Shown: positions 15,914 to 24,438, numbered from the stretch's first letter. The stretch: 43,880 nt of DNA from CAVRJC01 sp964505725 (GCA_964505725.1 CAZDJK010000076.1:1-43880), one strand, 5' to 3'. The notes: generated from the letters alone by a model not told the origin. Made by a program: numbers and translations.

Positions 15914-17341
15914 CTACCCTTCGGGCCCGGTCATCCTCTCCGGTCGCACGAGACGGTCGAACTCCTCCTCGGTGAGGTGCCCGAGGCCCACCACGGCCTC
16001 CTTGAGCGAGGTCCGGTGCCGGTGGGCGTGCTTGGCGCTCTCGGCCGCCTTGTCGTAACCGATGTGCGAGTTGAGGGCGGTCACGACCATGAGCGAGTCG
16101 GCGACGTACCGGGCGATCCGCTCCTCGTCGGCCTGCACCCCCTCCACCGCGAACTCCCGGAACGAGTCGCACGCGTCGCCGAGGAGCTCGGCCGAGTGGA
16201 GGAGGTTGAAGATCATCACCGGCTTGAACACGTTGAGCTCGAAGTTGCCCTGGGAGCCGGCGAAGCCGATGGTGGCGTCGTTGCCCAGCACCTGGACGCA
16301 CACCATCGTCATCGCCTCGCTCTGGGTCGGGTTCACCTTGCCCGGCATGATCGACGACCCGGGCTCGTTCTCGGGCAGGATCAGCTCGCCGAGGCCCGCC
16401 CGCGGCCCGGAGGCGAGCCAGCGGATGTCGTTGGCGATCTTCATGAGCGAGACCGCCAGCGTTCTCAGCGCGCCGCTCGCCATCACGAGCGCGTCGTGGG
16501 CGGCGAGCGCGGCGAACTTGTTCGGGGCGTCGACGAAGGGCAGGCCGGTGAGCTCGGCGATCTTCGCCGCGCACCGGCGTGCGAACTCGGGATGGGTGTT
16601 GAGCCCGGTCCCCACCGCGGTGCCACCGATCGCCAGCTCGTAGAGGCCGGGGAGCACCGACTGGATGCGCTCGAGGTCGGCGTCGAGCTGCGCGACGTAC
16701 CCGCCGAACTCCTGCCCGAGCGTGAGCGGCACCGCGTCCTGCAGGTGCGTGCGACCGATCTTCACGATGTCGTCGAACTCCCGCGACTTCGCCGCCAGCG
16801 CGTCACGCAGCCGCGTGACCGCGGGTACCAGCTCGTTCACGACCGCCTCCGCGGCGGCCACGTGCATCGCGGTGGGGAACGTGTCGTTCGACGACTGGGA
16901 CATGTTCACGTCGTCGTTGGGGTGCACCGGCTTCTTCGACCCGAGCTCGCCTCCGGAGAGCTCGGTCGCACGGTTCGAGATGACCTCGTTGACGTTCATG
17001 TTGGTCTGCGTGCCGCTCCCGGTCTGCCAGACCGAGAGCGGGAACTCGTCGGCGAGCCCGCCCGTGATGATCTCGTCGGCGGCCTGCACGATCGCCTTCG
17101 CCTTCTCGGGCGCCAGCTTGCCCAGGTCTTCGTTGACCAGCGCCGCAGCCTTCTTCAGCAGCGCCATACCCCGGATCACGCCGCGCGGCATGGGGTCGTC
17201 GCCGATGGCGAAGTGGTGGAGGGACCGCTGGGTCTGCGCGCCCCAGTAGTGGTCGCCGGGGACCTCGATCGCACCCATGGTGTCGGTCTCGGTACGCGTC
17301 GATCCCCCGTCGTGGCCAACCAGTTCCCTCGGCCCGCTCAT
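15914..17341 (-). CDS. fumC: Fumarate hydratase, class II
   Basis: A 475-residue class II fumarase, the iron-independent TCA-cycle enzyme that interconverts fumarate and malate as a homotetramer. It has TETDTMGAIEVP and YWGAQTQRS at the N-terminus, GSGTQTNMNVNEV, the active-site His200 in GRTHLQDA, and the superfamily signature GSSIMPGKVNP (residues 328-338) with the catalytic Ser. The only upstream starts are the ATG at 17341 and an internal ATG at codon 22 inside the conserved N-terminus. The first is chosen because it overlaps the preceding mini-ORF stop as ATGA. The first dozen residues (MSGPRELVGHDGG) are not typical of FumC. Expression is probably coupled to the upstream KDSR-like reductase through the repeat array. 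Confidence 0.96.
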   Translation of the reverse strand: MSGPRELVGHDGGSTRTETDTMGAIEVPGDHYWGAQTQRSLHHFAIGDDPMPRGVIRGMALLKKAAALVNEDLGKLAPEKAKAIVQAADEIITGGLADEFPLSVWQTGSGTQTNMNVNEVISNRATELSGGELGSKKPVHPNDDVNMSQSSNDTFPTAMHVAAAEAVVNELVPAVTRLRDALAAKSREFDDIVKIGRTHLQDAVPLTLGQEFGGYVAQLDADLERIQSVLPGLYELAIGGTAVGTGLNTHPEFARRCAAKIAELTGLPFVDAPNKFAALAAHDALVMASGALRTLAVSLMKIANDIRWLASGPRAGLGELILPENEPGSSIMPGKVNPTQSEAMTMVCVQVLGNDATIGFAGSQGNFELNVFKPVMIFNLLHSAELLGDACDSFREFAVEGVQADEERIARYVADSLMVVTALNSHIGYDKAAESAKHAHRHRTSLKEAVVGLGHLTEEEFDRLVRPERMTGPEG

Positions 17342-17427
17342 GATCTCCGCTCTCGGCGGCTTCGCCGCCGGGCCACTGGGCCCCGCTCACTGCTCGCCGG
17401 GATACCCGGCTCGCTTCGTTCGCTCAT
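17338..17427 (-). CDS. Mini-ORF 2 of the repeat array (29 residues, identical to mini-ORF 1)
   Basis: The second copy of the same 29-codon frame. Its ATG at 17427 overlaps the stop of mini-ORF 1, and its stop at 17338-17340 overlaps the FumC ATG at 17341. The sequence is identical to the first copy, so the duplication is recent, under strong constraint, or an assembly effect. No Shine-Dalgarno sequence precedes fumC, so re-initiation from this mini-ORF is the most economical way for FumC to be translated from this transcript. Confidence 0.45.
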   Translation of the reverse strand: MSERSEPGIPASSERGPVARRRSRRERRS

Positions 17428-17513
17428 GATCTCCGCTCTCGGCGGCTTCGCCGCCGGGCCACTGGGCCCCGCTCACTGCTCGCCGGGATACCCGGCTCGC
17501 TTCGTTCGCTCAT
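17424..17513 (-). CDS. Mini-ORF 1 of the repeat array (29 residues, Arg-rich)
   Basis: The first reading frame after the SDR gene: ATG at 17513 overlaps the SDR stop (ATGA), runs 29 codons and stops at 17424-17426, where the stop overlaps the ATG of mini-ORF 2. The product begins MSERSEPGIPASSERG and ends in a basic segment, ARRRSRRERRS, with nine Arg among 29 residues. It matches no family I can name. It could be a translated leader that carries ribosomes from SDR to fumC, or an accidental frame in a structured repeat. The repeat length of 86 equals 90 coding bases minus the four-base overlap, which argues that the frame is preserved on purpose. Confidence 0.45.
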   Translation of the reverse strand: MSERSEPGIPASSERGPVARRRSRRERRS

Positions 17514-18355
17514 GACTCGGACGGTAGCGCGGCGTCGCTCCCGCGCTCCGCTCGCACCTTGCGGACCTGGCGGTCCATCGACCGGCGCACGTACGGTCCC
17601 AGCAGCCCGCTCGCCCGCGCCAGCGCTCGCGTCTGGAAGTCGGCGGTGATCACCAGGCGGTCGCGTTCGATCCCCCACACGATCGCGTCCGCCACCACCC
17701 GTGCCTCCTTCGGCTTGATCGACGCCGAGATCCGCGTCGTCTCCTCGGGCTTCAGCTCGTTCTCGCGGTCGAAGCCCGGAGTCCGCGTGTCGGGCGGGTA
17801 CGCGCACGCGACCACGATCCCGTAGGGCGCCAGCTCGGAGCGCAGTGTCTCCGCGAGGCCGCGGACCGCGTACTTCGCCGGCGCGTATGCCGAGTAGCCG
17901 AACACGCCGATGAGCCCGGCGGTGGACGAGATGGTGACGATGTGGCCCGAACGGCGCTCGATCATCCGTGGTACCACCGCCCGCACCGCGTTGAGCGTGC
18001 CGAAGTAGTCGGTCTCCATCTGCTCGCGGAAGACGCCGTCGTCGAGCTGCTCGAAGTACCCGGGGTGCGCGGTCCCGGCCGCGGTCACGAGCACGTCGCA
18101 CGGGCCCTGCTCGCGTGCGAGCTCCTCGAGGGCACCCGAGAGCGCAATGGCGTCGGTGACGTCGGCCGACGCGGTCCGGACCGCGACCGCGGGCGCCTCG
18201 TCGCGCACGGCAGCGACCGCGCGCGCGAGCCGCGCTTCGTCGCGCGCCACCAACGACACGCGGGCGCCCCGGCCGGCGAGGAGGCACGCGGTCGCGAGCC
18301 CGATCCCGCTCGATCCACCGGTGACGACCGCATGGCACCCCGCCGGCTTCGTCAT
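17510..18355 (-). CDS. Short-chain dehydrogenase resembling 3-ketodihydrosphingosine reductase
   Basis: A 281-residue SDR with the NAD(P)-binding TGGSSGIG at the N-terminus and the catalytic YAPAK (Tyr-x3-Lys), preceded by TISSTAG. The segment CAYPPDTRTPGFDREN followed by ELKPEETTRI closely recalls the KDSR/TSC10 family, which reduces 3-ketosphinganine with NADPH in sphingolipid synthesis. The C-terminal IERDRLVITADFQ and GPYVRRSMDRQVRK also fit that family. A bacterial role in ketosphinganine reduction is inference; no serine palmitoyltransferase is in the window. ATG at 18355 is chosen because TGGSSGIG starts nine residues later; a longer frame upstream is Arg-rich noise. A weak -10-like CACGAT is six bases before the ATG. 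It heads the SDR-minicistron-fumC chain. Confidence 0.87.
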   Translation of the reverse strand: MTKPAGCHAVVTGGSSGIGLATACLLAGRGARVSLVARDEARLARAVAAVRDEAPAVAVRTASADVTDAIALSGALEELAREQGPCDVLVTAAGTAHPGYFEQLDDGVFREQMETDYFGTLNAVRAVVPRMIERRSGHIVTISSTAGLIGVFGYSAYAPAKYAVRGLAETLRSELAPYGIVVACAYPPDTRTPGFDRENELKPEETTRISASIKPKEARVVADAIVWGIERDRLVITADFQTRALARASGLLGPYVRRSMDRQVRKVRAERGSDAALPSES

Positions 18356-18386
18356 GCCCCGATCGTGCCACGATCCGGGCCCGCGA

Positions 18387-18392
18387 TACCGT
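18387..18392 (+). promoter_or_regulatory. -10 box TACCGT of the CocE/NonD hydrolase
   Basis: TACCGT lies seven bases before the ATG at 18400, inside the 44-base divergent gap with the SDR gene. No ribosome binding site is present, consistent with a leaderless message. Confidence 0.5.
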
Positions 18393-18399
18393 CCGGTCG

Positions 18400-20607
18400 A
18401 TGGCTCGGCGATGCTGGAGCGCGCGCCTGGGGCGCGTCGCGCTCGTGACGGCAGCGCTCGCGCTCGGCGTGCGGGCGGCCCCCGCGGCGAGCGCGGCGAC
18501 CGCACCCGCTCACGAGTTCCACGTCCGGGGGAGCGTCGAGCAGGTCGCAGTGACCGGCGCACGGCCGCGGGACGCGGCCGTGCTCACCGACGGTTCGGGG
18601 CGCGCCGTCGCGCGCGGCCGCACCGACACCGCAGGGAGCCTCCTCTTCCGGGGCGTCCACCCGGGGAGCGGCTACGTCGTCGCCATCGGCGGCCGGCGGA
18701 GCCCCGCGGTCACCGTGACCTCGCCGGACACCACCCCGCCGCAGTCGCTCTACTCGTCGCAGCACCTCTCGCCGGGCTTCGGCTACCTCAGGACCCGTGA
18801 CGGCACGCTCCTGTCGATCGACGTGCGACTGCCCGGCCCCGTCGACGGCGGGCCGTACCCGACGGTCGTCGAGTACTCGGGGTACGACCCGTCCAACCCC
18901 GACGGCCACCAACCGGCGTCGACGGTCGCCGGGCTGTTCGGCTTCGCGACCGTCGGCGTGAACATGCGCGGCACCGGCTGCTCCGGTGGTGCGTTCGACT
19001 ACTTCGAGACGCTGCAGAGCCTCGACGGGTACGACGCCATCGAGACCATCGCCGCGCAGCCCTGGGTGGCCAACGGCGAGGTCGGCATGGTCGGGATCTC
19101 GTACCCCGGCATCAGCCAGCTCTTCGTCGCTGCGACCCGGCCGCCCCACCTGGCCGCGATCGCGCCGCTCGCGGCGATCGACGACACGTACGCGACCGTC
19201 TACCCCGGCGGGATCTTCAACAACGGGTTCGCGCTCGGGTGGGCGCGCGACCGCGCCGCCGACGCCCGTCCGGCCGGGCAGTCCTGGGCGGCCGAGCGCA
19301 TCGCGCACGGCGACGCCGTCTGCAAGGCCGACCAGGCGCTCCGACTCCAGGCACCGAGCGTGACCGCACAGATGCGCGCCGATCGCTTCGACGACCCCAC
19401 GCGCCTCGACCCGCTCGCGCCGGCCACGTTCGTGCACGACATCGACGTCCCCGTCTTCATCGCCGGGGCGTGGCAGGACGAAGAGACCGGCGACCACTTC
19501 GCGGAGATGCTGGACGACTTCGCGCCCGACGTGCCGCTCGTCGCGACGCTCATGAACGGCGTGCACGCCGACGCGCTCGGCCCCGCCGTGCTGTCACGCT
19601 GGCTCGAATTCCTCGACTTCTACGTCGCGAGACGGATCCCCTCCGTGCCCCCGGCGACGCGCGCACTGGCCGCCGCCGCGCTCCCACGCGTGTTCGGCGC
19701 CGGCGTGACGCTCGCACCCGATCGCTTCACCGGCTACGCCGACTATGCGTCCGCACTGTCTGCGTACCAGCAGGAGCCACGAGTCCGCGTGCTGTTCGAC
19801 GTCGGCGCCGGCGGCGCGCCGGGGGCACCGGTGCCGGCGTTCGAGGCCGACTTCCCGTCGTGGCCGCCGCCGGCGACCACTGCGACCGCCTGGTACGCGC
19901 AGCCCGGGGGCGCGCTCGGCCCGGCCGCGCCGAGCGCCGCCGGCGCAACCGGCGACACCTTCACCTACGACCCGCACGCCTACCCGCGCACCGACGCGGC
20001 CCCCGAACCGGCCACCTCCCTCGGCGCGGTGCCGCGCTACGACTGGAAGCCGCTCCCCCACGGTGACGCGGTGGCGTACGTCACCCCACCGCTGGCGCAC
20101 GACACCGTGACGGTGGGGACCGGCAGCGCCGACCTGTGGCTGCGCACCACGGTGCCCGACATCGACCTCGAGGTGACGATCTCGGAGGTGCGACCCGACG
20201 GCCAGGAGACGTACGTGCAGAGCGGTTGGCTCCGCGTGAGCCAGCGCAAGCTCGACGCCTCGAGGTCCACCGAGCTGCTTCCCGTGCAGACGCACACCCG
20301 CGCCGACGCGGCGCCGCTCCCCCGCGGGCGGCCGACACTCGTGCGCGTGCCGCTCTACCCGTTCGGCCACGTGTTCCGCGCCGGCTCGCGCGTGCGCATC
20401 GTCGTGCAGCCGCCGGGCGGGAACCGCCCCGCGTGGGCGTTCGCCGCCATCACGTACCCTCGCGCACCACGGGTCACCATCGAGCGCTCGGCCGCGTACC
20501 CGACGCGGATCGTGCTCCCGGTGGTGCCGGGCGTCGCGGTGCCTACGCCACTGCCGACGTGCGGCAGCCTCCGGGGCCAGCCGTGCCGCCTGTACACGGG
20601 CCCGTGA
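18400..20607 (+). CDS. Secreted CocE/NonD-family hydrolase (X-Pro dipeptidyl-peptidase-like)
   Basis: A 735-residue exported serine hydrolase. Residues 1-32 form a signal peptide (VALVTAALALGVRAAPAASA). A short beta-rich region follows, then the S15/CocE alpha/beta-hydrolase domain from about residue 125 (RTRDGTLLSIDVRLP), with nucleophile Ser in GMVGISYPG, the acid in FIAGAWQDEETGDHF, and a jelly-roll C-terminal domain from about residue 560 (ADLWLRTTVPDIDLEVTI). Family members are Xaa-Pro dipeptidyl peptidases, cocaine esterase and glutaryl-7-ACA acylases, so the substrate is an ester or amide that cannot be named here. A short Cys-containing C-terminal end (LPTCGSLRGQPCRLY) suggests an extracellular disulphide. 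Transcription appears leaderless. Confidence 0.88.
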   Translation: MARRCWSARLGRVALVTAALALGVRAAPAASAATAPAHEFHVRGSVEQVAVTGARPRDAAVLTDGSGRAVARGRTDTAGSLLFRGVHPGSGYVVAIGGRRSPAVTVTSPDTTPPQSLYSSQHLSPGFGYLRTRDGTLLSIDVRLPGPVDGGPYPTVVEYSGYDPSNPDGHQPASTVAGLFGFATVGVNMRGTGCSGGAFDYFETLQSLDGYDAIETIAAQPWVANGEVGMVGISYPGISQLFVAATRPPHLAAIAPLAAIDDTYATVYPGGIFNNGFALGWARDRAADARPAGQSWAAERIAHGDAVCKADQALRLQAPSVTAQMRADRFDDPTRLDPLAPATFVHDIDVPVFIAGAWQDEETGDHFAEMLDDFAPDVPLVATLMNGVHADALGPAVLSRWLEFLDFYVARRIPSVPPATRALAAAALPRVFGAGVTLAPDRFTGYADYASALSAYQQEPRVRVLFDVGAGGAPGAPVPAFEADFPSWPPPATTATAWYAQPGGALGPAAPSAAGATGDTFTYDPHAYPRTDAAPEPATSLGAVPRYDWKPLPHGDAVAYVTPPLAHDTVTVGTGSADLWLRTTVPDIDLEVTISEVRPDGQETYVQSGWLRVSQRKLDASRSTELLPVQTHTRADAAPLPRGRPTLVRVPLYPFGHVFRAGSRVRIVVQPPGGNRPAWAFAAITYPRAPRVTIERSAAYPTRIVLPVVPGVAVPTPLPTCGSLRGQPCRLYTGP

Positions 20608-20635
20608 CCCATACGCCGACGCGCCGGAGGAGCCG

Positions 20636-22321
20636 ATGACCACATCACCCGTCTACGAGATCGCCGACGCGTACGTCGAGCGGTTCGCCGCGCTCGACCC
20701 CGTGTCGGCGACGGGTGAGGGCATCACCGGTCACGACCACGAGATGACCGACTACTCGCCCGCGGGGAGCGAGGAGCGCGCCGAGCACGTGCGTGCCACG
20801 TTGCGCGCGCTCGCCGCCGCGGAGGTGCGCAGCGACGCCGACCGCATCGCCGCCGAGGGATTGCGCGAGCGCCTCGAGGTCGAGGAGGAGCAGTACGCGG
20901 CGGGTGAGCACCTCCGCGATCTCCGCGTGCTCGGGAGCCCCGTGCAGTACGTGCGCATGGCGTTCGACCTCATGCCGCGCGCGACCGCCGAGGACTGGCA
21001 GACCATCGTGGAACGACTGGCGCTGGTTCCCCAGGCGCTCGCGAGCATCGAGGCCGCGCTCACCGAGGGCCGCGACGAAGGGATCGTCGCCGGTCGTCGA
21101 CAGGCGGTCGCCTGCGCGCGCCAGGCCGACGTGTGGGGCGGCGTCGACCTAGGGACCCGTCCCTTCTTCCTTGGTCTCGTCGACGAGCTCGACGCGTCCG
21201 GCGTCGACGACCGGCTGCTCCGGGACCGGCTGGAGGAGCTTGCCCGCATCGCGACCGAGAGCTACGCGTCCCTCGGCCGTTACCTGATCGAGGAGTACGC
21301 GCCGCGCTCGTCGGAGCGCGACGCCGTCGGACGCGAGCGCTACGCGATCCAGGCACGCGCCTTCACGGGCATCGACCTCGATCTCGCCGAGACGTACGCC
21401 TGGGGCTGGGAGGAGCTCGCCCGCATCGAGCACGCGATGGCCGCGGTCGCCGAGCGCATCCTCCCCGGCGCCTCGGTCGACGAGGTCATCGAGCACCTCG
21501 AACGCGACCCGACACGCACGATCGAGGGCGTCGACGAGTTCCGCGGTTGGAACCAGGATCTGCTCGACCGCACGGTCAGCGAGCTCGACGGCCGGCACTT
21601 CGACATCCCCGAGCCGGTGAAGCGGGTGGAAGCGATGATCGCACCACCCGGGGGCGCGGCCGCCATGTACTACACCGGCCCGTCGGAGGACTTCAGCCGC
21701 CCGGGGCGCACTTGGTACCCCACACTGGGCAAGACGCGGTTCCCGCTCTGGGGCGAGGTGTCGATCTGCTACCACGAGGGGGTCCCCGGCCATCACCTCC
21801 AGATCGCGCAGGTGCGCTACCTCGCGGACACTCTGAGCCGCTGGCAGCGGACGCTCGCAGGGACGTCGGGCCACGCCGAGGGCTGGGCGCTCTACGCGGA
21901 GCGGCTGATGGGTGAGCTCGGCTATCTCGAGGATCCCGCCTTCGAGCTCGGGATGCTCCGCGCGCAGGCCATGCGCGCGGTCCGCGTCGTCGTCGACATC
22001 GGCCTGCACCTCGAGCTCGCGATCCCACCCACCGAGCGGTACCACCCGGGCGAGACGTGGACACCGGACCTGGCGTTGCCGTTCGTGATCGAGCGGAGCA
22101 AGTTCCCACCCGACTTCATGGCGAGCGAGGTCGACCGGTACCTCGGGCTGCCCGGGCAGGCGATCAGCTACAAGGTCGGAGAGCGGGTGTGGCTCGACGC
22201 GCGGGCCGAGGCCCGCGCCCGCCGGGGAGACGCCATCGACCAGAAGGCGTTCCACCGCCGGGCGCTCGACCTCGGCCCGATGGGGCTCGCGCAGCTCGAG
22301 CGCGAGCTCGCTCGCGTCTAG
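20636..22321 (+). CDS. DUF885 family metallopeptidase-like protein
   Basis: A 561-residue cytoplasmic protein of the DUF885 family, a gluzincin-type fold. It holds the zinc motif HEGVPGHH (His380, Glu381, His386/387) in SICYHEGVPGHHLQIA, followed by a downstream Glu-rich helix (GTSGHAEGWALYAERLMGE) that should supply the third ligand. Members are putative zinc carboxypeptidases or oligopeptidases, largely uncharacterised. The ATG at 20636 has a strong GGAGGAG seven bases upstream, one of the few canonical RBS sites in the window. It lies 28 bases after the secreted hydrolase, so the two probably form one transcript that may process peptides outside and then inside the cell. Confidence 0.9.
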   Translation: MTTSPVYEIADAYVERFAALDPVSATGEGITGHDHEMTDYSPAGSEERAEHVRATLRALAAAEVRSDADRIAAEGLRERLEVEEEQYAAGEHLRDLRVLGSPVQYVRMAFDLMPRATAEDWQTIVERLALVPQALASIEAALTEGRDEGIVAGRRQAVACARQADVWGGVDLGTRPFFLGLVDELDASGVDDRLLRDRLEELARIATESYASLGRYLIEEYAPRSSERDAVGRERYAIQARAFTGIDLDLAETYAWGWEELARIEHAMAAVAERILPGASVDEVIEHLERDPTRTIEGVDEFRGWNQDLLDRTVSELDGRHFDIPEPVKRVEAMIAPPGGAAAMYYTGPSEDFSRPGRTWYPTLGKTRFPLWGEVSICYHEGVPGHHLQIAQVRYLADTLSRWQRTLAGTSGHAEGWALYAERLMGELGYLEDPAFELGMLRAQAMRAVRVVVDIGLHLELAIPPTERYHPGETWTPDLALPFVIERSKFPPDFMASEVDRYLGLPGQAISYKVGERVWLDARAEARARRGDAIDQKAFHRRALDLGPMGLAQLERELARV

Positions 22322-22332
22322 TCAGGCCACGG

Positions 22333-22758
22333 TCACGTCGCGCTGCTCGACGACCAGTCGTCGGCGAGGCGACCTCCGTGCGCCACGAGGCCGTAGATCA
22401 CGAGGACATCCACCAGGATCATCGTGAACGACCAGAAGGGGAAGTGCGGGAGGTAGGCGAGCTGCACGATCGCGTTCACGCCCGCCGCGAGGACGCCCAC
22501 CACCCTGCCGAACATGTTTCCGACGAAGATCAGGAAGCCGGCCAGGATCATCACCGCGCCGATGATGAGCACCACCCAGCTCCAGGTCTTGACGTTGTTG
22601 GTGACCGGAAGGTTGCCGCCGGATCCGCCGAGGGACTTCGCGGTGTCCTTGATGTAGTTCGTCTGCGTGATCCCGACGAGCCCGTCGATCACGTTGAACG
22701 TTCCCCCGATGAGGATCATGATGCCGGCGAACAGCTTCCAGCCGAAGCCGTCGTCCAT
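22333..22758 (-). CDS. DUF7144-type four-helix membrane protein
   Basis: A 141-residue integral membrane protein with four helices at about 8-28, 60-80, 84-101 and 105-126. The short loop after helix 1 holds TNYIKDTAKS. It resembles the DUF7144 family common in actinobacteria, whose function is unknown. The ATG at 22758 is fixed by AAGGAG seven bases upstream; a longer in-frame start lies inside the divergent MFS gene and adds only basic, low-complexity residues. It is convergent with the DUF885 gene and divergent from the MFS exporter. Confidence 0.83.
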   Translation of the reverse strand: MDDGFGWKLFAGIMILIGGTFNVIDGLVGITQTNYIKDTAKSLGGSGGNLPVTNNVKTWSWVVLIIGAVMILAGFLIFVGNMFGRVVGVLAAGVNAIVQLAYLPHFPFWSFTMILVDVLVIYGLVAHGGRLADDWSSSSAT

Positions 22759-22799
22759 GCTCTCGCTCCTTGCTCGCTGCGCCCCGCCGTGTGGGACGG

Positions 22800-22805
22800 T
22801 AGCGT
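22800..22805 (+). promoter_or_regulatory. -10 box TAGCGT of the MFS exporter
   Basis: TAGCGT lies six bases before the GTG at 22812. The 53-base divergent gap also serves the DUF7144 gene on the other strand, which instead has a Shine-Dalgarno sequence. Confidence 0.5.
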
Positions 22806-22811
22806 CACCCC

Positions 22812-24431
22812 GTGAGCGCCGCGGGGATGGTGAAGGACACCGCCGAGACGCCCGACGCACCCGAGCGCGCAGGCCTGGTGCTGCTCGCGCTGATCCTGGT
22901 GGCGGCGGTCGCGAACCTCAACCTCGCGGTCGCCAACGTGGCGCTGCCCGACATCGGCAAGGCGTTCGACTCGTCGCAGACCGCGCTCGACCTCGTGGCG
23001 GTGGGCTACTCGCTCGGCCTCGCGGCATCGGTGCTGTGGCTGGGCGCGCTCGGCGACCGCTACGGCCGGAAGATGATGCTCGTGCTCGGCACCGGCTTCG
23101 CGTTGCCGGCCTCGGTGCTCGCCGCCTACGCCCCCACCGACGGCGTGCTCGTGCTCGCCCGCATCCTGGGCGGGGTCGCCGCGGGCATGGCCTACCCGAC
23201 GACGCTGGCGCTGATCACCGCGCTGTGGTCCGGCGCGGGCCGCACCCGTGCCATCGCGCTCTGGTCCGCCCTCGGCGGTGCGACCGCCGCGCTCGGCCCG
23301 GTCGTGGCCGGCGGCCTGCTCGAGCACTTCTGGTGGGGCTCGGTCTTCCTCGTGACCCTTCCCCTCGCCGTCCTCGCCCTCGTGCTCGCCATCGTCCTGG
23401 TGCCCCCGCACGTGAACGAGACGGTCGACCCGGTCGACAACCTCGGGGGGATCCTCTCGGTCCTGACCATCGCGGGCATCGTGCTCGCGATCAACTTCGC
23501 GCCGGTGCCCGGCAAGGGCACGGTCGCGATCGGCCTCGGCGCGATCGCGCTGGCGGCGCTCGTCGGCTTCGTGGTGCGGCAGCGACGCGCGCGCTCACCG
23601 CTCTACGACCTCGACGTCGCGCGCCGCCGCATCTTCTGGGTCGCCGCCTGTGCCGGACTCGTCGTCTTCGGGTCGCTCATGGGGGCAATGTTCATCGGCC
23701 AGCAATTCCTGCAGAACGTGCTCGGCTACGACACCTTCGAGGCGGGAGCGGCCATCCTGCCCGCGGCCGTGATGATGGTGCTCGTCGCCCCGCGGTCGGC
23801 CAAGCTCGTGGAGTCGCACGGGGCGCGCCTCACGCTGCTGGTCGGCTACGTGTTCTGCCTGCTCGGCTTCCTCACCATGCTCGTCCTCTGGAACGAGGGC
23901 ATCTCGTACTGGAAGGTCGGCCTCGGCTACGCGTTCCTCGGGACCGGCGTGGGCTTCGCCGGCACGCCGGCATCGCACTCACTGACCGGGTCGGTGCCGG
24001 TCCAGCGCGCCGGCATGGCGTCGGGCACGGCCGACCTCCAGCGCGACCTCGGCGGCGCCATCATGCAGTCGATCCTGGGCGCGCTGCTCACCGCGGGCTA
24101 CGCGTCCGCGTTCACGAAGCTGATCGCGAGCTCACCGAACCAGGCGCAGGTCAGCCAGAGCGTGCAGAACCAGCTCACCAAGTCGTTCTCCAGCGCCGCC
24201 AACCTGGCGCAGCAGTACCCCCAGTACTCGAAGCAGATCGTGTCGGCGGCGAAGACGTCGTTCCTCGACGGCGCCGACTGGGCCTACACCGCCGGGATCA
24301 TCGCAGTGCTGCTCGGCGCTGCGCTCGTGTTCTTCATGTACCCGAAGCTGGAAGGCGAGCGCGAGCTGCTCGCCCAGTACCACGACACCGACGTCGCCGC
24401 CGCGGCCGCCGAGCGCAGCGCGTCGCCGTGA
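22812..24431 (+). CDS. MFS exporter, DHA2 (14-TMS drug:H+ antiporter) family
   Basis: A 539-residue major facilitator with about 14 predicted helices. Helix 1 holds NLNLAVANVALPDIGKAF, close to the DHA2 motif D1, and the loop 2-3 motif A is GDRYGRKMM (residues 81-89). A long hydrophilic stretch (SSPNQAQVSQ to YSKQIVSAAKTS) lies before the last helix, as in EmrB/QacA-type pumps. It should expel hydrophobic drugs or metabolites using the proton gradient. The start is a GTG next to a -10 box and lacks an RBS; an ATG five codons later is possible. No MarR or TetR regulator is adjacent, so control is not evident. Its 3' end converges on cydB with a seven-base gap. Confidence 0.92.
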   Translation: MSAAGMVKDTAETPDAPERAGLVLLALILVAAVANLNLAVANVALPDIGKAFDSSQTALDLVAVGYSLGLAASVLWLGALGDRYGRKMMLVLGTGFALPASVLAAYAPTDGVLVLARILGGVAAGMAYPTTLALITALWSGAGRTRAIALWSALGGATAALGPVVAGGLLEHFWWGSVFLVTLPLAVLALVLAIVLVPPHVNETVDPVDNLGGILSVLTIAGIVLAINFAPVPGKGTVAIGLGAIALAALVGFVVRQRRARSPLYDLDVARRRIFWVAACAGLVVFGSLMGAMFIGQQFLQNVLGYDTFEAGAAILPAAVMMVLVAPRSAKLVESHGARLTLLVGYVFCLLGFLTMLVLWNEGISYWKVGLGYAFLGTGVGFAGTPASHSLTGSVPVQRAGMASGTADLQRDLGGAIMQSILGALLTAGYASAFTKLIASSPNQAQVSQSVQNQLTKSFSSAANLAQQYPQYSKQIVSAAKTSFLDGADWAYTAGIIAVLLGAALVFFMYPKLEGERELLAQYHDTDVAAAAAERSASP

Positions 24432-24438
24432 CCCGCGC

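Larger units (their letters stand above)
17335..17515. repeat. Tandem 86-bp palindromic repeat, two identical copies plus 9-bp tail
   Basis: Copies at 17335-17420 and 17421-17506 are identical base for base and are followed by the first nine bases of a third (17507-17515). Each copy holds three inverted repeats on the plus strand: GGCGGC-TTC-GCCGCC, GGGCC-ACTG-GGCCC, and GCCGGG-ATA-CCCGGC. The array fills the whole gap between the SDR and fumC genes. Each junction contains TCATGA, so that every copy also encodes a start and a stop on the minus strand. No other copy was found in this window. Confidence 0.9.

Noticed and set aside
17335..17515. Reading the repeat array as a transposon with a 9-bp target-site duplication
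   Set aside because: CGCTCATGA does flank the copies, but there are no terminal inverted repeats or transposase, and the overlapping start/stop logic explains the shared bases better.
17356..18562. Longer SDR protein starting at 18562
   Set aside because: The extra 69 residues are Arg/Pro-rich low complexity lying over the divergent gene's promoter and start; the Rossmann motif begins nine residues after the ATG at 18355.
24432..24438. Intrinsic terminators at convergent gene ends (4.88, 9.37, 22.33, 24.43 and 35.49 kb)
   Set aside because: The gaps are 7-20 bases and contain no hairpin followed by a T-tract.
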